A stretch of DNA of 64,000 bases. Source: Agromyces aurantiacus (GTDB taxonomy: Bacteria; Actinomycetota; Actinomycetes; Actinomycetales; Microbacteriaceae). The translations under genes and the position numbers were made by a program. The stretch lies in NCBI RefSeq assembly GCF_016907355.1, contig NZ_JAFBBW010000001.1, positions 3,820,058-3,884,057 of the forward strand, read 5' to 3'. Shown piece by piece: positions 51,042 to 60,854 of this stretch (position 1 is the stretch's first letter; every line of letters begins with the position of its first letter). The notes under the pieces are model-generated. The model ran no database searches and was not told the origin of the DNA. It was given only the letters and a program-made list of their open reading frames with translations.

Positions 51042-52504
51042 ACCCCGCGGTCGGCTACGCCGCGATCGCGACGGTGGCCGCGGCATCCGTGCTCATCGGG
51101 GTCTACGGCCTGCGGATCTCGCGCACGACCAGCGACTTCTACGTCGCCTCGCGCACGGTGCGACCGTGGTGGAACGCCTCGGCGATCGGCGGCGAGTACC
51201 TCTCGGCGGCGTCGTTCCTCGGCATCGCGGGGCTCATCCTGCTGACGGGCGCGTCGGCGCTGTGGTTCCCGATCGGCTATACCGCGGGCTACCTCATGCT
51301 GCTGCTGTTCGTCGCGGCGCCGCTGCGGCGCTCGGGCGCGTACACGATCCCCGACTTCACCGAGGCGCGGCTCGAGTCGGGCGCGGTGCGCCGGGTGACG
51401 AGCGTGCTCGTCGTCGTGATCGGATGGCTCTACATCGTGCCGCAGCTGCAGGGCGCGGCGCTCACGGTGCGCATCACGACGGGCCTGCCGAGCTGGGCTG
51501 GGTCGGTCGCGGTGGCCCTGCTCGTCGCGGTCGTGGTCGCCGCCGGCGGCATGCGCTCGATCACGTTCGTGCAGGCGTTCCAGTTCTGGCTGAAGCTCGC
51601 GGCGCTCGCGATCCCGGTCGTCGCCCTGCTCATCGTCACGGGCGCGGTCGAGCCCGCGCTCGCACCGTCGGCGGCCTTCCCGGCCGAGGCCGGGCCGGCC
51701 GGCCTCGAGGTGTACCGCACGGTGTCGCTCATGGTCGCCCTGCTCTTCGGCACGCTCGGCCTGCCGCACGTGCTCGTGCGCTTCTACACGAACCCGGATG
51801 GCCCGGCCGCGCGCCGCACGACGGTCATCGTGCTCGCGCTGCTCTCGGCGTTCTACCTCTTCCCCACGCTGTTCGGCCTGCTCGGCCGCTCGTTCGCGCC
51901 CGACCTGGCGAGCGCCGGCGAGGCCGACGCGCTCGTGCTCGTGCTGCCCGACCGCCTCGTTCCCGGCCTCGGCGGCCAGCTGCTCACGGCGCTCGTGATC
52001 GGCGGCGCGTTCGCGGCGTTCCTCTCGACCTCGTCGGGCCTCGTCGTCTCGGTCGCGGGCGTCATCTCGCAGGACCTCCTCGGCGGCAGCGTGCGCGGCT
52101 TCCGGATCGCCGCGTTCGCCTCGACCGCGGTGCCGCTCGCGGTCGCGCTCGCGACCGAACCGGCGGGGCTCGCGGGCAGCGTCGGGCTCGTGTTCGCGTT
52201 CACGGCGTCGACGCTCGGCCCGGTGCTCATCCTCGGCATCTGGTGGCGCGGACTCACCGCGCGCGGCGCGATCGCGGGCATGGCGACGGGCGCGCTGCTC
52301 TCCGGTGCGGCGATCCTCGGCGGAGCGCTCGTCGCGGCGTCGGCGCCCGCCATCCGCCCGCTCGTCGAGCAGCCCGCGGCATGGACGGTGCCGATCGCGG
52401 TGCTCGTGACCGTGCTGGTATCGCGCGCCGACCGACGGCGCGTGCCGCGCGGGGTCGACGCGTTCCTCGCACGCCTCCACCTGCCGGAGCGCGGCGGCGC
52501 CTGA
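51038..52504 (+). CDS. ActP-type sodium/monocarboxylate symporter (copy 2)
   Basis: A 488-residue SSS-family symporter, about 13 helices. Conserved text includes DFYVASRTVRPWWNASAIGG, EYLSAASFLGIAGLILLTGA, YTIPDFTEARLESGAVRR and LFGTLGLPHVLVRFYTNPDG, which match copy 1. It is shorter at the C-terminus than copy 1. It ends a four-gene overlapping operon with the LytS/LytTR pair and a DUF485-like protein, so transport and sensing of a monocarboxylate are probably linked, as in BtsSR-BtsT. The stop is followed by a minisatellite. Confidence 0.93.
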   Translation: MNPAVGYAAIATVAAASVLIGVYGLRISRTTSDFYVASRTVRPWWNASAIGGEYLSAASFLGIAGLILLTGASALWFPIGYTAGYLMLLLFVAAPLRRSGAYTIPDFTEARLESGAVRRVTSVLVVVIGWLYIVPQLQGAALTVRITTGLPSWAGSVAVALLVAVVVAAGGMRSITFVQAFQFWLKLAALAIPVVALLIVTGAVEPALAPSAAFPAEAGPAGLEVYRTVSLMVALLFGTLGLPHVLVRFYTNPDGPAARRTTVIVLALLSAFYLFPTLFGLLGRSFAPDLASAGEADALVLVLPDRLVPGLGGQLLTALVIGGAFAAFLSTSSGLVVSVAGVISQDLLGGSVRGFRIAAFASTAVPLAVALATEPAGLAGSVGLVFAFTASTLGPVLILGIWWRGLTARGAIAGMATGALLSGAAILGGALVAASAPAIRPLVEQPAAWTVPIAVLVTVLVSRADRRRVPRGVDAFLARLHLPERGGA

Positions 52505-52524
52505 GCTTCTCCCACGCGCCGCGC

Positions 52525-52802
52525 CAGGCTGCGCGATGCGGGCTGCGCGATGCAGGCCGCGCGATCGGGCCGCGCGATCGGGCCGGTGCGAAGCAGACCG
52601 CGCGATCGGGCTGGTGCGAAGCAGACTGCGCGATCAGGCTGCGCCCCGCAGGCTGCGCGATCAGGCTGCGCCATCGGGCTGGTGCGATGCAGACCGCGCG
52701 ATGCGGGCTGCGCCCTGCAGGCTGCGCGATCAGGCTGCGCAATCAGGCTGCGCGATCAGGCTGCGCACTGCAGGCTGCGCACTGCGGGCTGCGCAATGCG
52801 GG
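52525..52802. repeat. Degenerate 13/14-bp minisatellite
   Basis: About twenty tandem units of 13-14 bp based on CAGGCTGCGCGATC, with variants such as CAGACCGCGCGATC and GGGCTGGTGCGAAG, run from 52525 to 52802. They start about 20 nt after the symporter stop. Unit length alternates 13 and 14, so no frame is kept; it is unlikely to be coding. Confidence 0.85.
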
Positions 52803-52805
52803 TGG

Positions 52806-52857
52806 GGAGCGCGTGTCGCCCGCGTGTCGGCTGGCTGTGGAGCCAGACACGCGCTCC
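52806..52857. terminator. Large hairpin with alternative pairing
   Basis: GGAGCGCGTGTC (52806-52817) pairs perfectly with GACACGCGCTCC (52846-52857). An internal CGCGTGTC (52821-52828) can pair with the same right arm instead, with TGGCT/AGCCA inside. It lies between the minisatellite and the convergent GNAT gene and may end both transcripts. Confidence 0.65.
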
Positions 52858-52923
52858 GCACCTGCGTTGCGCAGGCGCGTGAGGCGGCAGCTCGGCCGCG
52901 ACCTGCGGGGAGCGGATGCCGCG

Positions 52924-53577
52924 CTACGGCGCCGCGACGGCGCGTGCGAGCTCGACCGGGCGCTCGCCGCGTTCGGCCAGGCGGGCCTCGAGGCCGGCCC
53001 GCACCGCGGGCCACTCGTCGGCGAGGATCGAGTACACCGCGGTGTCTCGCCACGACCCGTCGGGGCGGCGCTGCACGCGGCGGAGCACGCCCTCGAAGCG
53101 CCCGCCGAGCCGCTCGATCGCCGCGCGCGAGCGGGCGTTCAGGGCGTCGGCCTGCAGCTTCACGCGGCCGAACCCGTGGTCGAACGCGAGCCCGAGCAGC
53201 AGCAGCTTGGCCTCGGGGTTCACGGCCGTGCCCCAGACGCGCGGGTCGTAGGCGGTCCAGCCGATGTGCGCCGACTCGTTGTGCAGGTCGAGATCCCCGA
53301 GCTTCGTCCCACCCACGATCGTGCCGTCGTCGGCACCGCCCCGGAGCCGCACGGCGAACGGCAGGGCGTCGTCGGCCGGCGTGTACGAGCGCGCGAAGAA
53401 CTCCGCGAACGCGTCGGCGTCGGCCGGCAGGCCCGAGGGGCCTCCGCCGAACCCGTTCGCGAACACCTCGGGCCGGCGGATGGCGCGCTCGAGCGCGACC
53501 ATGTCGGCCTCGGTCATGGGCGTGAGCGTGACGAAGCGGCCGATGAGCGGCGCGGACCGTGGGCGGCGAGCGGGCAT
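52924..53577 (-). CDS. GNAT-family acetyltransferase (RimJ-like)
   Basis: A 217-residue GNAT protein of the RimJ/L type. LIGRFVTLTPMTEADMVALE is the first strand-helix, then GGTKLGDLDLHNESAHIGWT, VWGTAVNPEAKLLLLGLAFD (acetyl-CoA region) and LQADALNARSRAAIERLGGR FEGVLRRV-type text near the end. The acyl acceptor is unknown; related proteins acetylate ribosomal proteins or small amines. GAGACT lies 6 nt before the ATG, a weak leaderless -10. Confidence 0.91.
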   Translation of the reverse strand: MPARRPRSAPLIGRFVTLTPMTEADMVALERAIRRPEVFANGFGGGPSGLPADADAFAEFFARSYTPADDALPFAVRLRGGADDGTIVGGTKLGDLDLHNESAHIGWTAYDPRVWGTAVNPEAKLLLLGLAFDHGFGRVKLQADALNARSRAAIERLGGRFEGVLRRVQRRPDGSWRDTAVYSILADEWPAVRAGLEARLAERGERPVELARAVAAP

Positions 53578-53747
53578 GCCCCGAGTCTCGCACGTGCGCG
53601 ATGGACGGCCCATGGCCCGGAGGCGTCGAGCAGGTCGACGCTGACCCGATAACCGAATGTTGCCTGTGGAAGCGGTGCGCGCACCATCCGACGCCCGTAC
53701 GATGACCCCGGAACCGCCTACCGTCGCAGAGAAGGGACCCGGGGGAA

Positions 53748-53969
53748 ATGGGAGCACTGGACGACCTCGCCAAGAACGCGCAGGAGTTCGTGGAGCAGAA
53801 CAAGGACAAGATCGACGAGGCGCTCAACAGCGAGCAGGCCGAGGACATCAGCGACAAGGTCCTCGACGCGGTCTCGGACACCGCCAAGAAGGTCCTGCCC
53901 GACGAGCACGACGCCAAGGTCGACGAGGTGCGCGCCAACATCGACAAGTCGATCGGCACCGAGCCGTAG
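53748..53969 (+). CDS. MT0933/Rv0909-like antitoxin-type protein, no toxin visible
   Basis: A 73-residue acidic helical protein: LDDLAKNAQEFVEQNKDKID, EALNSEQAEDISDKVLDAVS, DTAKKVLPDEHDAKVDEVRA. This matches the small MT0933-type antitoxin family of actinobacteria, in which Rv0909 is predicted to pair with the toxin Rv0910. No toxin-like gene is adjacent: a GNAT gene diverges upstream and a repeat array follows. It may serve another role, such as a CsbD-like stress protein. A GGGACCCGGGGGAA stretch precedes the ATG. Confidence 0.8.
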   Translation: MGALDDLAKNAQEFVEQNKDKIDEALNSEQAEDISDKVLDAVSDTAKKVLPDEHDAKVDEVRANIDKSIGTEP

Positions 53970-53991
53970 GCCGGCACTCGATCACGTGAGA

Positions 53992-54023
53992 GAAGGGCGG
54001 ATGCCACGCGGCATCCGCCCTTC
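53992..54023 (+). terminator. Perfect 14-bp hairpin after the antitoxin-like gene
   Basis: GAAGGGCGGATGCC (53992-54005) pairs with GGCATCCGCCCTTC (54010-54023) around a 4-nt loop, 22 nt after the stop. No T-run follows. Confidence 0.8.
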
Positions 54024-54026
54024 ATC

Positions 54027-54561
54027 GATTCCCGGGTTCGGGCGGGTTCACCCGCACAATCACGGGACTCGCGAGACCAGACCCACGGGGACGGCGCCGC
54101 ACGCCGCGCGCACCACCCACCGAACCCGAGTTTGCGCGAGTGCACCCACGCAAACACGGGACTCGCGCCCGACGCACACCCGTACCGCACACCGCGTGCG
54201 CCGCACACCCACCGACTCCCGGGTTCGGGCGGGTTCACCCGCACAAACGCGGGACTCGCGAGACCAGACCCACGGCGACGGCGCCGCACGCCGCGCGCAA
54301 CACCCACCGAATCCCGAGTTTGCGCGAGTGCACCCACGCAAACACGGGACTCGCGCACGACGCACACCCCGACCGCACACCGCGTCCGCCGCACACTCAC
54401 CGAATCCCGGGTTCGGGCGGGTTCACCCGCACAAACACGGGACTCGAGAGACCAGACCCACGGGGACGGCGCCGCACGCCGACGGCGCCACGCGCCGCAT
54501 CCGCCGCACACCCACCGAATCACGGGTTCGCGTGGGTGCACCCGCGAAAACACGGGACTCG
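54027..54561. repeat. Second six-copy palindromic array, about 94-bp period
   Basis: Cores of 44-45 bp begin at 54027, 54122, 54214, 54309, 54402 and 54517 (spacing 95, 92, 95, 93, 115). Two subtypes: one with GGGTTCGGGCGGGTTCACCC (copies 1, 3, 5) and one with GAGTTTGCGCGAGTGCACCC (copies 2, 4); copy 6 is a mixture. All end CACGGGACTCG or CGCGGGACTCG. Core length, period, copy number and the GGGACTCG end match the array at 10384-10883. Confidence 0.9.
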
Positions 54562-54641
54562 CGCAACCGCGGGACGCGGGAACACCCCGGCCCGCACCTG
54601 CCCGCACCTACCCCCGGCGCAGCGCGGCGCGGCGCGGCGGC

Positions 54642-55928
54642 TCAGTCGAGCAGGTCGTGCAGCTGCACGATCTCGTCGCGGCCCGGCCCGACGCCGATCG
54701 CCGAGAACCGGGCGCCCGACATCGCCTCGAGCGCGCGCACGTAGCTCTGCGCGTTGGCGGGCAGGTCCTCGAACGAGCGCGCCCCCGAGATGTCCTCGGT
54801 CCAGCCGGGGAAGTCCTCGTACACGGGCTTCGCGTGGTGGAAGTCGGACTGCGAGACCGGCACCTCGTCGACGATCGTGCCGTCGACGTCGTACGCGACC
54901 GCGACGGGGATCCGCTCGATGCCGGTGAGCACGTCGAGCTTGGTGAGCACGAAGTCGGTCACGCCGTTGATGCGTGCGGTGTAGCGTGCGATGGGCGCGT
55001 CGTACCATCCGGTGCGCCGGCGGCGGCCCGTCGTGGTGCCGTACTCGTGGCCGGTCTCGGCGAGGAACTCGCCCCAGTGGTCGAACAGCTCGGTCGGGAA
55101 CGGGCCCGAGCCGACGCGCGTGGTGTACGCCTTCACGATGCCGATGACGCGGTCGATGCGGTTCGGCGCGACGCCCGACCCGGTGACGGCGCCACCCGAG
55201 GTCGCGTTCGACGACGTCACGAAGGGGTACGTGCCGTGGTCGACGTCGAGCATGGTCGCCTGGCCGCCCTCGAAGAGCACGGTCTCGCCGGCCTCGAGCG
55301 CACGGTGCAGCAGCAGCGAGGTGTCGGTCACCATCGGGCGCAGCCGCTCGGTGTAGCTCAGCAGCTCGTCGACGACCTCGTCGACGCCGATCGCGCGCCG
55401 GTTGTAGACCTTGACGAGCAGGTGGTTCTTCTGGTCGAGGGCGCCCTCGACCTTCTGCCGCAGGATGTTCTCGTCGAAGAGGTCCTGCATGCGGATGCCG
55501 ACGCGGTTGATCTTGTCGGCGTAGGTCGGGCCGATGCCGCGGCCGGTCGTGCCGATCTGGCGCTTGCCGAGGAAGCGCTCGGTGACCTTGTCGAGCGTGC
55601 GGTGGTACTGCGTGATCACGTGCGCGTTCGCGGAGATCTTCAGCTTGGACGTGTCGACGCCGCGCGACTCGAGCCCCTCGATCTCCTCGAAGAGCACCTC
55701 GATGTCGACCACGACGCCGTTCGCGATCACGGGCGTGACGCCCTTGGTGAGGATCCCGGAGGGCAGCAGGTGCAGGGCGTACTTCTCGTCGCCCACGACG
55801 ACGGTGTGCCCGGCGTTGTTGCCTCCGTTGAACTTGACCACGTAGTCCAGGCGCGAGGAGAGCAGGTCGGTCGCCTTGCCCTTGCCCTCATCGCCCCACT
55901 GTGCTCCGATCAGCACGACCGCGGGCAT
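54642..55928 (-). CDS. purA: Adenylosuccinate synthase
   Basis: PurA joins IMP and aspartate with GTP to give adenylosuccinate on the way to AMP. The 428-residue protein begins [20 protein letters not shown] (GTP P-loop and catalytic Asp), then [56 protein letters not shown] and [28 protein letters not shown] precedes the ATG by 5 nt. It lies one nt after the DUF3151 stop, so the two are co-transcribed. The palindromic array lies past its stop. Confidence 0.98.
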   Translation of the reverse strand: MPAVVLIGAQWGDEGKGKATDLLSSRLDYVVKFNGGNNAGHTVVVGDEKYALHLLPSGILTKGVTPVIANGVVVDIEVLFEEIEGLESRGVDTSKLKISANAHVITQYHRTLDKVTERFLGKRQIGTTGRGIGPTYADKINRVGIRMQDLFDENILRQKVEGALDQKNHLLVKVYNRRAIGVDEVVDELLSYTERLRPMVTDTSLLLHRALEAGETVLFEGGQATMLDVDHGTYPFVTSSNATSGGAVTGSGVAPNRIDRVIGIVKAYTTRVGSGPFPTELFDHWGEFLAETGHEYGTTTGRRRRTGWYDAPIARYTARINGVTDFVLTKLDVLTGIERIPVAVAYDVDGTIVDEVPVSQSDFHHAKPVYEDFPGWTEDISGARSFEDLPANAQSYVRALEAMSGARFSAIGVGPGRDEIVQLHDLLD

Positions 55929-55929
55929 A

Positions 55930-56478
55930 TCAGTCCTCTCCTGCCGCGTCGGCGGCGATCGGTTCGGCGACGGGGTCGCCGGTGTGCGCCTCGGCGCCGA
56001 CGGCGGGGGCGAACGCGCCCGCGCCGGCACCGACGACGGTGATGAGCTGGGTGGGCGTGAACTCCGACGCGATGCGCGCGGGCGCCTCGGGATCGGCCGC
56101 GGCGAGATCGTCGGCGGCGCGCTCGGCGCGCGCGTCGAGGCCGAGGCGCTCGGCTGCGCGGCGCTCGGCGTCGAGGGCGCGCAGGTACGCGCGGTTGGGC
56201 TCCTCGGACCACGGCACGGGCGTGCCGGGGCTCCATCCGGATGCCGCGAGCTGCTCGCGCGCGAGGTCGACGGCGACGACGGCGTACGCGAAGGCGTCGA
56301 GCGCGCGCCCCTCGGAGTCGGCGAGGTCGGCCAGCTCGGCCCAGGCGAGCGGCGACGACGGGTGCTCCGCGACGACTCCGGCGACGCGGCCCCGGTCGGC
56401 GTCGGTCAACGCCTGCCGGACCTCGGGTTCGTCGGCGAGCACCGCCTCGCCCTCCACGGGGGTCTGTTCCTGAGTCAC
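55930..56478 (-). CDS. DUF3151-like protein upstream of purA
   Basis: A 182-residue protein resembling DUF3151, an actinobacterial family of unknown function. Landmarks: [40 protein letters not shown] and [20 protein letters not shown]. The Ala-rich C-terminus (about 50 residues) is low complexity. I use GTG at 56478, 5 nt after TACCGT and without Shine-Dalgarno; a TTG two codons earlier is possible. The gene ends one nt before the purA start, so a link with purine metabolism is possible by position only. Confidence 0.87.
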   Translation of the reverse strand: MTQEQTPVEGEAVLADEPEVRQALTDADRGRVAGVVAEHPSSPLAWAELADLADSEGRALDAFAYAVVAVDLAREQLAASGWSPGTPVPWSEEPNRAYLRALDAERRAAERLGLDARAERAADDLAAADPEAPARIASEFTPTQLITVVGAGAGAFAPAVGAEAHTGDPVAEPIAADAAGED

Positions 56479-56533
56479 ACTCAACGGTATCGCATGGGCA
56501 TTCCGCGGCCCGGGCTCAGGGGAGCCCGCGCCG

Positions 56534-57469
56534 TCATCCGGTGCGCACGACCGGCTGCACCCCGGCGAGCGTGGGCCCGAGTCCGAGGTCGACGAGCATC
56601 ACGCGCCCAGCGACCTCGACCGCGGGTCCGGACAGCAGCCCCGCCTTCACCGCGCCCATCGTGACGGTGACATCCGCGGGCAGCACCGTCGGGTCGGGCA
56701 CGCTCCCGTCGTCGGGCGAGATCCCGCTCGGCAGGTCGACGGCGACGACGAGCGGATGGCGCGGCGCGCGCCCCGCACGTGCGCCCCACTCGGGCCCGAG
56801 CCGATCGAGCACGCGCGCCACGACCTCGCGTGCACGACCCCGAAGCGCGGGGCTCGCCGCGGCGCCGATCCCGAGGATGCCGTCGACGAGCACGTCGGCC
56901 CGCTCGACGACCGCGTCGAACCCGGGGTCGGCGTCGGGGTCGAGCTCGGTCGCGCCCGCGCGGCGCGCCGCCTCGGCGCCGGCCTCGTGCAGGCGCGAGC
57001 CGACGGCGACGATCCGCACGTCGGCGCCCCGGTCGGCGAGGTGCGCGCCGGCGAAGAGCGCGTCGCCCCCGTTGTCGCCCGACCCGGCGAGCACGACGAC
57101 GAGCGGGCGCGGCGCGCCATCCGTCGCCGCGCCACCGTCCGCGGGGGTAGCGTCGCGGTCGCCCGCGGCGGTCGCTTCACGGTCGCCCACCGGGCTCGCG
57201 TCGCCGTTGCCGGCGGCGTTCGCCTCGCGGTCCCCCACGGGGGTCGATTCGCGAAGCGCGGACGGCGTCGGGCCCGTCGCGCTGTCGGGAAACGACCCTC
57301 CTGGGGCGGAACCGAGCAGCCGCCCGACCTCGTCGGCGAGCGCGCGGGCCGCGCGCTGCATGAGCGGCTCGCCGGCCGCGATCAGCGGGGCCTCGGCGGC
57401 CCGCACCTGCGCGGCCGTGTAGCCCTCGCGCGGCGATGGCGCATGCGGCATGGCGGCATCGATGCTCAC
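56534..57469 (-). CDS. nnrE: NAD(P)H-hydrate epimerase (YjeF N-terminal domain)
   Basis: The epimerase interconverts R and S forms of hydrated NAD(P)H for repair. The 311-residue protein has the YjeF_N start EGYTAAQVRAAEAPLIAAG and MQRAARALADEVGRLL, the core VVVLAGSGDNGGDALFAGAH, VLVDGILGIGAAASPALRGR (substrate loop) and VVAVDLPSGISPDDGS. It lacks the dehydratase NnrD domain to which it is often fused. An extra segment (about residues 75-118) has repeats of the type TPVGDREANAAG inserted before the core. GTG at 57469 follows TAGGCT with a 7-nt gap, so it is leaderless. Confidence 0.92.
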   Translation of the reverse strand: MSIDAAMPHAPSPREGYTAAQVRAAEAPLIAAGEPLMQRAARALADEVGRLLGSAPGGSFPDSATGPTPSALRESTPVGDREANAAGNGDASPVGDREATAAGDRDATPADGGAATDGAPRPLVVVLAGSGDNGGDALFAGAHLADRGADVRIVAVGSRLHEAGAEAARRAGATELDPDADPGFDAVVERADVLVDGILGIGAAASPALRGRAREVVARVLDRLGPEWGARAGRAPRHPLVVAVDLPSGISPDDGSVPDPTVLPADVTVTMGAVKAGLLSGPAVEVAGRVMLVDLGLGPTLAGVQPVVRTG

Positions 57470-57538
57470 GCGGCCGAGCCTACGCCGCCGCGTCATCCGT
57501 TCCGAGCCGCCGCGTCATCGTGGGCGGCCGGCACGGCA

Positions 57539-57568
57539 GAGGGGCCGGGCCCGCAGGCCCGACCCCTC
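57539..57568 (-). terminator. 13-bp hairpin after the S8 protease gene
   Basis: GAGGGGCCGGGCC (57539-57551) pairs with GGCCCGACCCCTC (57556-57568) with one mismatch, just past the protease stop on its strand. Confidence 0.7.
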
Positions 57569-57588
57569 ACGCTCGCGTGGTCAGCGTG

Positions 57589-59046
57589 TCACTTGACGAC
57601 GTTGTACGCGTTGACGTTGCCGGCTCCGTAGAAGCCGTTGCGCTCGCCGCCCGTGCAGGTCGCCGGGTAGCCGGGACGCGGCTCGTAGACGCCGTCGGGG
57701 CAGTCGAGCGGCGTCGCGGTGCGCTCGAGGAACGAGGCGAGCTGGCCGGGGTTCATGCCCGGGTGCGCCGAGAGCGCGAGCGCCGCGACGCCGGCCGCGT
57801 GCGGCCCGGCCATCGAGGTGCCCTGCTTGTAGCCCCATCCGTTGCCGGTCGTGGGGCTCCACGTGGTCGACAGGACCGCGTCGGTGATGGTCGACGACGC
57901 GCCGCCCGTCCGGAAGCGCGTGTCGCCACCGGGAGCGGTCACGTCGACCACGCCCTGGCCGTACGACGAGTAGTAGCTCTTCTGCTCGGTCGGGCCGACG
58001 GCCGAGACCGTCACGACGCCGGGCGCCTCGGCGGGGAGGTCACGGCACGCGCCGGTGATGGTGCGGTCCTCGACGGGGTAGCTGCCGTCGTTGGGGCTCT
58101 CCGAGTCGACGAACTTGTGCTGCAGGTCGACGTTGCTGTTGCCGGCCGAGGCGACGGTGAGCGTGCCCTTCGACTGCGAGTAGCTCAGCGCGCGCTGCAC
58201 GGCCTGCCACACCGGACGCTGGCGCGGGTCGTTCACGCAGTTGAACTCCCACGGGTCGATGAAGTAGCTGTTGTTCGTGATCGGCATGCCGTGGTCGGCG
58301 GCCCAGAGGAAACCGCAGATGGCGGCCTCGGGGTAGATGTAGCCGTCGTCGTTGACGACCTTGACCGAGGCGACCTTCACGCCGGGCGCGACGCCCGCGA
58401 TGCCGACGCCGTTGATCGCCGCGGCGATGGTGCCGGCGACGTGCGTGCCGTGGTCGGAGGTCGTGGGGTTCCATGCCGCCTCGTCGGTGTCGACGACGCC
58501 GCCGATGCACGACGCGCTCTGGTCGAACGCGATCTGCGACGCGAGGTCGGGGTGCGTCGACGAGATGCCCGAGTCGAGCACGCCGACCACGACCGACGAG
58601 TCACCGGTCGTGACCGCGTGCGCTTCGGGCACGTCGATCTGCTCCATGTCCCACTGGGAGCCCCAGAGCGGCTCGGCGGTGGGATCGCCGGTGGCCTGGA
58701 CGGACGACTCGTCGAGCGCCGCGACGGTCTCGTCGTCCACCAGCTCGGTGCCGAGCCCGTCGGTCGATGCGACCGACTGCACGCCGGCACCCTGCACCGC
58801 GGTCTCGAACGCCGTGTTCGTCGACGTCGCCACGAGGACGCCGATCTGGTCGTAGCTGGCGACGACGGTGCCGCCGGCTGCCGCGACGCGCTTGGCGGCC
58901 GCGGTCGTGTTCGCGCCTTGCGGCGCGAGCACGAGGTAGGTGCTCTCCGGGCCGGCCGCGGCGGCGGGCACGGCGGCAGCCGTCCCGATCAGCCCCACGG
59001 CCAGGGCGACGGCGGATGCCGCGCCGATCACCTTGTGGTTCCTCAT
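57589..59046 (-). CDS. Secreted subtilisin-like (S8) serine protease
   Basis: A 485-residue exported protease. The signal peptide (VIGAASAVALAVGLIGTAAA, cleaved near AAAAG) precedes an I9-like propeptide (TYLVLAPQGANTTAAAKRVA, about 35-115). The catalytic triad is Asp in VVVGVLDSGISSTHPDL, His in SDHGTHVAGTIAAAI and Ser in QGTSMAGPHAAGVAALAL; the oxyanion Asn is in ITNNSYF. Substrate-groove SAGNSNVDLQ follows. It is a general extracellular protease by type. GGAGACAGG precedes the ATG. Divergent from argG. Confidence 0.94.
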   Translation of the reverse strand: MRNHKVIGAASAVALAVGLIGTAAAVPAAAAGPESTYLVLAPQGANTTAAAKRVAAAGGTVVASYDQIGVLVATSTNTAFETAVQGAGVQSVASTDGLGTELVDDETVAALDESSVQATGDPTAEPLWGSQWDMEQIDVPEAHAVTTGDSSVVVGVLDSGISSTHPDLASQIAFDQSASCIGGVVDTDEAAWNPTTSDHGTHVAGTIAAAINGVGIAGVAPGVKVASVKVVNDDGYIYPEAAICGFLWAADHGMPITNNSYFIDPWEFNCVNDPRQRPVWQAVQRALSYSQSKGTLTVASAGNSNVDLQHKFVDSESPNDGSYPVEDRTITGACRDLPAEAPGVVTVSAVGPTEQKSYYSSYGQGVVDVTAPGGDTRFRTGGASSTITDAVLSTTWSPTTGNGWGYKQGTSMAGPHAAGVAALALSAHPGMNPGQLASFLERTATPLDCPDGVYEPRPGYPATCTGGERNGFYGAGNVNAYNVVK

Positions 59047-59216
59047 CCTGTCTCCGTTCGGTGTGGAGTTCCCCGCCGGACGCGGTCGACCGACGGGTCC
59101 GGCCGGTCCAGTGGTTGCGACGCGACGCAGCGACGGTGGTGCCGCGCAGCCGGTAGCGGCGAGCCTATCGATGCCCCCAGTCCGAGGGATAGACCCGGCG
59201 GGCCGGCATTCGATGA

Positions 59217-60710
<1,494 letters not shown>

Positions 60711-60812
60711 GCCGAAGGTCCTGACACCGGCGCGCGCCCGGTGCGATACTCGGGCATCGGCCGCACGCACCGACCCCCGGGCTGCGGGACGCAGACCTTC
60801 GGGGAGGGCGCG

Positions 60813-60854
60813 ATGACCGTGCAGCTGTGGGCTCGAGCGAGGACCCGCGCGTGA
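60813..60854 (+). CDS. Possible 13-residue leader peptide coupled to cardiolipin synthase
   Basis: ATG at 60813 opens a 13-codon frame, MTVQLWARARTRA, whose TGA overlaps the GTG of the next gene (GTGA). GGGGAGGG lies just upstream at good spacing, stronger than the site inside the mini-ORF that would serve the main gene. This arrangement suggests translational coupling or leader control, but such short frames also arise by chance. Confidence 0.4.
   Translation: MTVQLWARARTRA

Noticed and set aside
53748..54000. Toxin-antitoxin pair with the GNAT gene
   Set aside because: The GNAT protein is a RimJ-like 217-residue enzyme on the opposite strand, not a TacT-type toxin, and the small protein is not a ribbon-helix-helix antitoxin.
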